This document shows positions 38,880-46,662 of a DNA stretch of 64,000 bases, one piece after another (position 1 is the first letter of the stretch; each line of letters opens with the position of its first letter). The DNA is from Ophiodon elongatus. Lineage: Eukaryota > Chordata > Actinopteri > Perciformes > Hexagrammidae. Both the position numbers and the translations under genes were made by a program. Below the pieces are notes generated by a model. That model saw only the letters and a list, made by a program, of their open reading frames with translations. It searched no databases and was not told the origin of the DNA. The stretch spans positions 2,730,501 to 2,794,500 of the forward strand of contig JACSYO010000471.1 in the NCBI GenBank assembly GCA_016806645.1, read 5' to 3'.

Positions 38880-39842
38880 TCAGACGTAGCCGATGATATC
38901 TTTGCAGATTATGGGCTGTCGGCTGCGTGACTTCATGAGGGCTGCAAAGTGGTAAAAGTCTTTGTCCATCTCATTAATGCCTGAGTAAGACTGGTGGAAA
39001 AAAGGGACCTTGGGCTCCGATGCCACGACTGGACAGGACAGACGTTTTGAAGCATTTGCAGTTCTGTTAATATGTGCAGAGTCTGTGGATCTCATCCTCA
39101 CTCTGTCTTCTACACTCTTGGAAAACCCAGACAGTTTCCTCTTCATGTTGACAAAGAAATCTCTTCCCTGTCTACTTCTTGGATTTGGCTTCAACTCAGT
39201 GGGCTCGGGACAATCTGGTAAGTCCATCCAGTTCTGTATGAGGTCTGCAAAGCTGTTGTCACCCAGAACCAGTGGTTGGCGGTTGCGTCCTCTGGTCAAT
39301 AAAGAGTTCGTCCAGTCCTCCGGGTCGCTGACCTCAAACGATGTCCACCTCTCCAGACAGGCATCAGACGTGGATTTGGGTCGAATGCGTCCACTTGGTG
39401 CTCTGTTTGTGCGGAGGCAGGCTGAAGATGACACCCGCACGTTCCTGGTCCTCCTGAGAACCACCGCTTCGTCCTGCCATGACGCCTCAGAGTAACCTGA
39501 ATCAAACTCCAAACTTTTCTGACTGCTGGGAGAGCCCAGGCCCAGCCGGCTGCTCGAGTTGTCCTCGTCCTCCTCCAGATGACTCGCCAGGCAGCAGGCC
39601 GAGTCGTATGTGCTGGCCGTGCTGGCATCAGAGATCCGCAGGCGTGTGCGCTGCTCTCGCTGCAATGCTCGCTGCTGACAGGCACGTGCCACTGCAGAGT
39701 GGCGCACTAAAGCTGGGAGTTGGGTACTGAGAGGGCGTCTGGCTGCAGGGCAGGTTTTACGGAGGTGTTTCAGGTCTTGCAGTGACCTCATCATGTACTG
39801 CATCTGTTCCCGTAAGCAGTCGCCTGACTCACGCAGGCAGAG
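38880..39842 (-). CDS. inka1: inka1 coding exon 3 (residues 7-326)
   Basis: 963 nt including the stop codon. The acceptor TTTTGTCTCCTCAG precedes CTC TGC CTG CGT in phase 0. The open frame continues upstream to 39875 only through a GTG, and those extra residues are intron. This exon carries both PAK4-binding motifs, so it holds almost all of the function. Confidence 0.93.
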   Translation of the reverse strand, partial: LCLRESGDCLREQMQYMMRSLQDLKHLRKTCPAARRPLSTQLPALVRHSAVARACQQRALQREQRTRLRISDASTASTYDSACCLASHLEEDEDNSSSRLGLGSPSSQKSLEFDSGYSEASWQDEAVVLRRTRNVRVSSSACLRTNRAPSGRIRPKSTSDACLERWTSFEVSDPEDWTNSLLTRGRNRQPLVLGDNSFADLIQNWMDLPDCPEPTELKPNPRSRQGRDFFVNMKRKLSGFSKSVEDRVRMRSTDSAHINRTANASKRLSCPVVASEPKVPFFHQSYSGINEMDKDFYHFAALMKSRSRQPIICKDIIGYV

Positions 39843-41392
39843 CTGAGGAGACAAAAGAGAGAGAAAGTCAGACACAAGTTGTCAATATATCACCCACACA
39901 CATCAGTAGGGAGAGCATTGACCATTTCTAAGCCTTTCTGATGAACTGCTGCAGCATGGATCTAATAATAAGAGTTGAGTAAATGTAGAGCTTGTGGGCA
40001 TGCTCAGACATGTGAGTTTCAACTTATGAAAGACTGTCTTATTGTAATGTTGAAGGCCTGCCGACCTGCTGATCAAAGAATACAGGTCATCAGGAGACCG
40101 ATTTAACACAAAGCAAATTCATCTATCTGTTAATTTACTCGACCACACCAGCAACTTTAGTGAACGCCCTATTTTCATTGACTCGGGCGTGATTCAACTG
40201 AAAACCCAGACGTTATTACAGGGAGAGCTGTGCTAATGTCTAACCTCAACTATTTCTCTACATCCTGAGACAACTCCAGGGGCAAAGTAAAAACATCTGC
40301 AGTGTATCAAGTGGTAACTGGGGTCTTGTGGATCTAGATTAAGCTACAGGGGTCCTGCCTCTTTAAGGGTGCAGCGGGTTTGCCTATGAAATTCACCAGT
40401 GACACACTGAGGAATATAATACTCCTGTTTCCTCTCTTACTCACGTTGCTGATTGGTCAGAATCAGCCAGTGAGCAGCGGTGGCTCACTCTCAAACTCAA
40501 ACAGGGCATAAGAGATCATGTGACAGTGTGTGTGTGAGAGTTTAAGGGTAGACGTGAAGCAAAGGAAGAAAGATGAGGTCCCATATACTTTGTAAATACA
40601 GTCTAGCCTATTCTGATTTCTTAACACTGCATAGATGTATATGTATGCCATATTAGCAAGTACTGCCTATATAAATTAGTTTGCTTCATTTAAATCAGAT
40701 TTAAGAACAGCAATGTAACTTAGTGCAATGCTGCCATAAAAAAAAAAAAAACTCTTGAAAGAGGTGAGATGTGTGCACACAAACATCAGAGGGGAACCAC
40801 AGGATACAGGTTCATATGTGGCCACAGAGGTCACATCCAGCACAAGCCAACTCCACTAACCTCTGAACCTGTAATGACCTCTCTGCTCTGAGTCTACACA
40901 ATCCATTTGAGTATTTGACCCTGCTGCAAGACCTTCTGCCCCCATTGGCTATTCATCATAAGTCTGTTAGATGTCGCAAGAACTTGAGAAAGTACCCAAA
41001 GCTTAGGTTTTAAATAGTCATGGATTCAAGCAGGGTATGCGATACCCTATGAAATATGAAAAACTCAATATTTGATCATATAATGAAAATAAACTACTAA
41101 TCAAAAGCAGTGAATGCCCGTTAAACACCTCCACATGCTGCAGAATCAACTGTGGATATTTACTCCAACAAAGCTGTTACAAACTCAAACTATGGAGGCA
41201 TCTGAGCATCATTGACCGCTCAGCCGTCTGCTGCCTTGTTATTTTCTGTTGGGACACAGCCGGACTGATTTTCTATGTAGGTTGTACTAAATATAGTTTA
41301 TTTGTAATCGCGCAAATATTAGTGGCCTCTGTCTGAAATAAAAATGAGTATAAAAATAGAGAAAACGAACTCACCATCTCTTCTCCTCTCAT
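38880..41392 (-). CDS. inka1: inka1, PAK4-inhibitor Inka1 (FAM212A family)
   Basis: Inka proteins bind and inhibit the kinase PAK4 and are linked to neural crest and craniofacial development. The spliced CDS joins 41392-41375 (MRGEEM) to 39842-38880 in phase, giving 326 residues. Visible: an N-terminal helix (CLREQMQYMMRSLQDLKHLR), an acidic Ser-rich stretch (94-108), FDSGYSEASW (119-128), RPKSTSDACLERW (160-172), the Inka box centred on RNRQPLVLGDNSFADL (193-207) and NWMDLPD, a basic segment KRLSCP (272-277), and a C-terminal repeat of the PAK4-binding motif, SRSRQPIICKD (311-321). The ending FAALMKSRSRQPIICKD matches INKA1; as I recall it, INKA2 lacks this tail. The nearby gnai2 also fits, since both human genes map to 3p21.31. 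The a or b paralogue is not resolved. Confidence 0.92.
39843..41374 (-). other. inka1: inka1 intron 2
   Basis: 1.5 kb. It holds an A-rich run near 40738-40752 and, on the minus strand, a CCAAT element near 40455 followed by a TATA-like sequence near 40418 (see findings). No further coding exon was seen. Confidence 0.7.
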
Positions 41393-41419
41393 CTGTACTG
41401 AGATCTGAGATCCGAGATC
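41375..41419 (-). CDS. inka1: inka1 exon 2, 45-nt start-codon microexon
   Basis: This exon is bounded by a strong acceptor (CTTTTTCTTGCAG) and donor (GTGAGTT). An ATG at 41392-41390 starts MRGEEM and joins exon 3 in frame, ahead of the conserved LCLRESGDCLREQM segment. The 27 nt before the ATG would be 5'UTR. A second in-frame ATG is the last codon of the exon, so translation could also start there and give 321 residues. The call rests on splice signals and phase, not on transcript data. Confidence 0.75.
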
Positions 41420-41518
41420 CTGCAAGAAAAAGGATGAACCACTTTTAAAACGAGACAACACAAACACAATCATTCTGTAAGAAATCAGAACAGCGTATAA
41501 AAAGTAGGCAAACAAACA

Positions 41519-41547
41519 CAAACACAAACACACACACACACACACGC
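41519..41547. repeat. (CA)n next to inka1 exon 1 donor
   Basis: On the transcribed strand this is a TG-rich run starting at once after the GTGAGTGCG donor. Confidence 0.9.
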
Positions 41548-41553
41548 ACTCAC

Positions 41554-41690
41554 TTCTAATGCGGCAGTTTCCGTCCAAAGGGAAACATATGTCCCGTTAA
41601 AAGAGGGAAATGCCCCGGGATCGTTGAGACGGTGTTGCGGGCTGCAGAGTCACCAGAGGGATCCTTGAACAGAGGCAGATGTGTGCTGAG
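41554..41690 (-). other. inka1: inka1 non-coding exon 1 (predicted 5'UTR)
   Basis: A donor GAA|GTGAGTG at 41553 follows CpG-rich sequence. The only ATG nearby opens a 10-codon frame ending in TAG before the donor, so the exon is best read as 5'UTR. The upper limit is set by the TATA-like box and is approximate. Confidence 0.5.
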
Positions 41691-41699
41691 TGAAACGCT

Positions 41700-41830
41700 C
41701 AGCCCGGCTCGTCTCCTTTTTACAGCTCCGCGCTCTGCAGCCAGTTGCAGCCACCAGTGTCTGAATGAGCCAATCAGAGCGCAGGAGGCTCACACGGGTC
41801 GTTTCCAAGCCCACCTCTGCTTGCAGCCAA
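41700..41830 (-). promoter_or_regulatory. inka1: inka1 promoter: TATA-like box, CCAAT box, CpG-rich
   Basis: On the minus strand TGTAAAAAGG (TATA-like, 41716-41722) sits about 30 nt before a likely start at about 41685-41692. An inverted CCAAT box (GCCAATCAG, plus strand 41769-41777), typical of NF-Y sites, lies about 80 nt upstream of that start. CpG dinucleotides are much denser over about 41600-41820 than in the surrounding AT-rich DNA. Confidence 0.55.
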
Positions 41831-43825
41831 ACACAACTGCAAGAGATGCAATTCTTCAGAATTTAAAAATAATCTTTGTCCTTTTCCCTCTTTACTTGAT
41901 ACACTCAAGAGATTTTCAAGATTAGACAAATGCTTTTTGTTTTTTACTTTGGAAATATTTGACTTCAAATCTGCTTCAAATGCATTTCACTTGATCTATT
42001 TTGTTGAATTAGGTGGAATATCACAAACAAAGATCATGACTTTCTGTGGTCCCTTTGAGTTGTTTGTGCCTTGAAGCTTAAATGTTTGTAACTGTGTGGC
42101 TCTGTGCATGATCTAATATATTGCATAATGATATATCTTTATGGTAAATGTGCCAATTACATCCTCGATGAATCATTTGGTCTACAAAATGACAGAAACT
42201 ATTGTAGACAACTTACTACAATTTCCCAACAATCCAAATATATTGGGTTTACCAGATTAATAGTAAATAGTAAAAACACATGCAAGAGGCTGGAATCAGT
42301 GGATTTTTGCTATTTCTTCTTCAGCAATTGATCCATTTTCTGTGAGCGGTCTAATCAATTAATTGTTTCAGTTCAATAATAATGCATTTGTGTATTTAAT
42401 TAAACCTTGTGAAAATGCAGGCAAGACATTTATCAATTTCCTATAACTTATTTTTCTTTTGCAGGATTGTTTTAAAGTCACACTGTAAAAGAAATCCAAA
42501 TCATTGCACTCCTTTTTTGGCTGCTTGTAATTCTAGTAGATAGACGCTCGTCCCGCTGGTGGCTCATTGTTAATCTCTGAATCAGAGTGTAAACAAAATA
42601 CCTACATGTAAATGTGATAATCTGCCCGCTAATTGGGCATTGAGCCTGTAACCCTGACAGTCGTTTGGCACTCGACCTTCCATTCACACTATTCAGTTAA
42701 TGGGTGTTTATGCAAATCTGATGGGTTGAGAGGAGTGCATCTGTTCATTACCGTGGGGGGTAAATCCAGAACTGATGGTCTGCTGTTCAAGAGCAGATTT
42801 GTCTCCATAGCAAGTCCAACATTAGCATCCAGGTACTTGCGACATGTCCAAACCCGCATAGCCGTCTTGACCCAACGCTTACCCTCTGTGCTCATTTGGC
42901 TCTTTCAGGCGGTACCGTCTTCACTCTGAAAGCCCCCCAGCACATACACTCTACATTATGCATTAAGTAATTACACAGGGCTTTTAATGGAATTGTGATT
43001 ATTTCAATTTTCTTCACAAGCCAACCTTTATTCTGATAATTCTGCTTTTAGGAATCCCTAATGGATATAATTATTACATGAGTTGGTACTTGAACACAAT
43101 CCATTAAGTCCGATGAATAGTTTACTCTCCTTCTTTATAATACTTGATTTTAAAATGCTGATGTTTTGTCAGTTTTCTCTTGACGTTGCATTTGTAAGTA
43201 TTGCAGCGCTACTGGTCATTAAGGCTGAACCCTCAGAAAAACAGCATTTTGTTCTGTTGTGTTCAGCCGTACAGCTACTGTAGGTCTCTATTTGTCCAAC
43301 GTTCATCAGGATGAAGCATTAAAGCACCAGATTTGATGTTTGTATGTCACTGTCTTTCACCGAGTCTCTCAATTCTGGCTTTGGCTGAGAATCATTCATT
43401 TTCACAGATATTTTTGCAGCCATGTCTTACAGCTTGATGCATGAATAATTAATTTATGGCAACATTTAAACATGAAATGTCTGCTTCGGAGATTGCTTAA
43501 ATACGTCAAACAATAATCTTGCCTTTCAGAAATGTACCTTTACTTTGAAAGATTTACCTTACTGAAGACAACAGAACATTTTCTTTCACTGTTGGTTGTG
43601 CAAACACTGAAATGTTATACTGGTTTTAAGCCATGTGTTTTGTGCCTCTGCCAGGCTGGATGACAGAGTGGGACTGGTCGAGTCTTTCAGAAGAAGAACT
43701 GCAGTGCCCTCTAGAGAAAGCACTGCTTCGGGGTTTATAAAACACGGTCCAATCTAATCAGATGATGCCTGCCTGTGCATCATCTCTTAAAAAACAATGC
43801 TCATGTGGTTAAATGTGTAATTGTT
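41831..43825. other. Intergenic, inka1 promoter to duplicated gnai2 3'UTR block
   Basis: No gene was recognised. The interval contains an interspersed repeat copy (about 42110-42390) and a block at 42640-42990 of more balanced base composition with an octamer ATGCAAAT-type site (42711-42719). That block is a candidate regulatory element. An AATAAA on the minus strand near 43028 could end a very long gnai2 transcript. Confidence 0.5.
42110..42390 (+). repeat. Interspersed repeat (GGCTGGAACCAACAAAT family), diverged copy 3
   Basis: GAGGCTGGAATCAGTGGATT followed by CCATTTTCTGTGAGCGGTCT, then AATCAATTAATTGTTTCAGT. This parallels the end of the copy at 27140-27460. The left boundary is uncertain. 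Confidence 0.45.
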
Positions 43826-44210
43826 AAAAGTTTCCCCTTGCCTCTAGAAATTGAAAAGAAGAAAATAAAGAAGAACAATACAATTATAAATGTTGGTTTT
43901 GTGGTCATAGCCCAAAGAGTTAACGACACGAGCGACTGGATCAGCATTGATTGAAATTCTGCGAGGCTCGTCGGGTTTTCAGTCTATTAGGTGTCTTTAT
44001 GAAAAGCAGATCAAAGCTGAAATCGTGGTTGGCCAGTGCAGTCATTCATGATGTGTGTATATTCCCCCTATCTTTATGGTCATCAGAACTCTCAATAAAG
44101 CACAAAAAACACTAAATTAGTCATTTCAAACAGGCTTCATTTCGTCCCCCGTTAAAGAGCTGAGTCACTTGAGTTGGAGTCATTTCTCTGAACTCACCGT
44201 GACTTTTCTG
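43826..44210 (-). repeat. gnai2 3'UTR direct repeat, copy A (downstream duplicate)
   Basis: This is a second copy of the block next to the gnai2 stop codon, offset by 2239 nt in the core and in the same orientation. No Galpha coding sequence accompanies it: the similarity stops just where the stop codon and exon 8 would begin, and minus-strand translation of 44211-44400 shows nothing Galpha-like. It could be a tandem duplicate, part of a very long 3'UTR, or a small dispersed element. Confidence 0.9.
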
Positions 44211-44891
44211 TACAAGATGGTAGTAGTGCCACATGTAGCAGCGACATTTATTTCTTATTGGTTATTTCAGATAAATATACTGTCTACATCATAATTCTCA
44301 TACAATGTATGTCCTTTACTATTGATTGTTGCAGGAAATAATTCTTGGTAATATGAGCATGACAGTAACACTCTTCGGTGATTTACAGCTCGACTCGCTG
44401 AGGGTCAGATTTCAGTTGAAGTAAACCAGTGGCAAGTTATATTGAATAGGCTGGAAAAAACACTGGTGATAAAACCTCCTGAAAAACGTGCCGAGGTGGT
44501 TATGGACACGACTAGCAGCAATGTGTCTCTCACACTCACTGACAATCATTTTCTCAGTAAACTCCAGTTCAAAGACAGACAACTGCAGGTAAAGGGAAAG
44601 ATAGAGTTCAGGACACGTTGGTGATCTCTTCACGGTGTAGAGTAGCATGTCCTCGTCATGGTGCTTTAGGTTATTTACTAATTAGGTAGTCATACTTAAA
44701 AGGCACACTTTTGTTAGAGAAAAAGAAAAGCATAACTGAAGACAAAACGGAGCTGAATGAGACTGAACAAGCAAGTCTTAATCTCTGGAAACTAAAATGC
44801 ATGTACCTGAACAGTCCACTAGATGGAGCCGTCAGCCTGTTTAAAGACTGGACTCCAGCAGGAAGTTATGGCTAGGTCGATGACTTGTGTA

Positions 44892-44941
<50 letters not shown>

Positions 44942-45789
44942 TGTGTGTGTGTGTTGTCTGTATAAAACTGAATCATTATACCAAATATGTATGTACACAT
45001 AAAAAAAAAGTAATATAATAAAAAAAAAAGTGTTAAATAAAAATTTAGAAATTTAGAAATAACACATTTCTTCCTCTTACAAATTAAAACACACCCGTGA
45101 TCTTTTTCTAGAGTGGGGGGTGACGCTGCTTTAGTCTTAATTGCTCTGGTATGACCCATAGCTTAAGGTGTTCTATTGGGCTATTATTCAACTACATTTT
45201 AGCATTCACCACTCTCCCTCTTTTGTCACTTGTGGCCACAATGGCTGCAGTTCAGCTGGGTTACAAGGTCTTACTTTGTGGAAAGCTATCAGTATTCTGA
45301 ACCCAAGAACTTCCATTGTATTTATGTTTGCAATCGAACAGCACAAACGTGGTTCCATCACAAAAGAATGTAACAATGTTGCAATAAAACGTAAAAGTAA
45401 CAGAACAGAGAGGAAAAACAATGTGCAAGAGTCAGGTGATCTCTACTTTTATTTAAATTAAATCATATAAGACTTTTTAAAGCATTTTAATATTTACCAA
45501 AAACACTAACCTTTTTCTGAATTAGATTTTCGTCTCTCATTAATAATCACTATATATATTCATAGGTGCTAGGCAGAAAATGCAAGAAAAATATAGGCGC
45601 ACAGTAGGTCAAACATACTGAAAGCATATCTAGGAATCGTTGTAAACAGAAGTCAAGGCACAAACATACTGCAACAGACATGGAAATGGTACTATAAAAA
45701 GTGACAGAATGTTAGGTACACACATACTTTAAATATCAGTTAGGATTTTGCCATAATTTCCTCCCTGCAAGTGAAGCTTTTTTTTTTTT
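44211..45789. other. Spacer between the two gnai2 3'UTR block copies
   Basis: 1.6 kb with no recognisable exon. It contains a GT repeat (44887-44954), A-rich runs near 45001-45030, and an AATAAA on the minus strand near 45447. Confidence 0.5.
44887..44954. repeat. (GT)n microsatellite
   Basis: 68 bp of GT with ATGT interruptions, between the two gnai2 3'UTR block copies. Confidence 0.97.
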
Positions 45790-45812
45790 TTTTTTTCAAC
45801 GTTTTAACATTT

Positions 45813-45824
45813 TTTATTTTTATT
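45813..45824 (-). terminator. Candidate gnai2 polyadenylation signals (two overlapping AATAAA)
   Basis: TTTATT occurs twice on the plus strand (45813-45818 and 45819-45824), giving AATAAA twice on the transcribed strand about 650 nt after the gnai2 stop codon. Confidence 0.5.
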
Positions 45825-46056
45825 TTGTCGGAATGTTAGATAATTTGTGTAGATTACAGAGCTAATATTTGCCATGTTGAGTCATGCAGAACAATATACG
45901 GTTTGGCTATGAATGATGAACTTATGTAAACATAAAAAAAAAAAGCACTTTCCTTTATCAATCACATTTTATGTCCATGCCTGTGCTTCATGTGATTAAA
46001 GTTTAATAATTTGCACATCAGAATTTCTAAAAGTAAAATGAATGCATTTATATAAA

Positions 46057-46460
46057 AAAAAGTTTTCCTTTGCCTCCTCTAGGAATTGAAAATAAAGAAG
46101 AAAAAAAGAACCAAAATACAATAATAAATGTTGATTTTTGTGGTCATAGCCCAAAGAGTTAACGACACGAGCGACTGGATCAGCATTGATTGAAATTCTG
46201 CGAGGCTCGTCGGGTTTTCAGTCTATTAGGTGTCTTTATAAAAAGCAGATCAAAGCTGAAATCGTGGTTGGCCAGTGCAGTCATTCATGATGTGTGTATA
46301 TTTCCCCTATCTTTATGGTCATCAGAACTCTTCAAGTAATCTAATAAAAGCACAAAAAACACAAAATTAGTCATTTCAAACAGGCTTCATTTTGTGCCCC
46401 GTTAGAGCGCTAAGTCACTTGAGTCTCATTCATTCCTCTGAACTCACCGTGACTCTTTCC
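46057..46460 (-). repeat. gnai2 3'UTR direct repeat, copy B (next to stop codon)
   Basis: This copy lies within the gnai2 3'UTR and ends about 12 nt from the stop codon. It matches 43826-44210 in direct orientation. The core 46140-46329 has only two differences in 190 nt from 43901-44090; the flanks carry small indels and about 90% identity. Confidence 0.9.
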
Positions 46461-46471
46461 CACACATGCTT

Positions 46472-46662
46472 TTAGAAGAGGCCACAGTCCTTCAGGTTGT
46501 TCTTGATGATGACGTCAGTGACGGCGTCAAACACAAACTGCACGTTCTTGGTGTCGGTGGCGCAGGTGAAGTGGGTGTAGATTTCCTTGGTGTCCTTCTT
46601 CTTGTTCAGGTCCTCGAATTTGGTCTGGATGTAAGCCTGAGCCTCCTCGTACTTGTTAGGGC
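46472..46662 (-). CDS. gnai2: gnai2 coding exon 8 (C-terminus and stop)
   Basis: 191 nt ending in TAA at 46474-46472. The acceptor is CTCTCAG followed by GC, which completes the split Gly293. It encodes residues 293-355: the alpha5 helix, the TCAT guanine-ring motif (325-328) and the receptor-contacting tail NNLKDCGLF. The extended reading frame to 46711 runs into intron 7 and is not coding there. Confidence 0.95.

Larger units (their letters stand above)
45790..46471 (-). other. gnai2: gnai2 3'UTR (predicted)
   Basis: The untranslated region runs from just after the TAA. Two overlapping AATAAA signals on the minus strand (45813-45824) would place cleavage near 45790-45800. A genomic run of A on this strand (T on plus, about 45777-45796) follows at once, so cDNA priming there could be misleading. 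The first part, 46057-46460, is the block duplicated downstream at 43826-44210. Longer 3'UTR forms ending at later AATAAA sites (for example near 45447 or 43028) cannot be excluded. Confidence 0.6.

Noticed and set aside
39010..39685. Open frames of 161 aa (plus, 39010-39495) and 129 aa (minus, 39296-39685)
   Set aside because: They overlap inka1 exon 3 in other frames. The real frame shows the Inka box and matching length; these show nothing.
41632..41925. 97-aa plus-strand open frame at the inka1 promoter
   Set aside because: It lies over the CpG-rich promoter and exon 1, where stop codons are rare. No domain or splice context.
44412..44648. Possible extra gnai2 exon 8 upstream of the duplicated 3'UTR block (copy A)
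   Set aside because: I translated the minus strand between 44211 and 44650: no Galpha C-terminal sequence is present, so only the UTR was duplicated.
45777..45796. Poly-T run as the tail of a processed retrogene
   Set aside because: It directly follows the gnai2 polyadenylation signals in the gene's own sense, and no intronless gene copy adjoins it.
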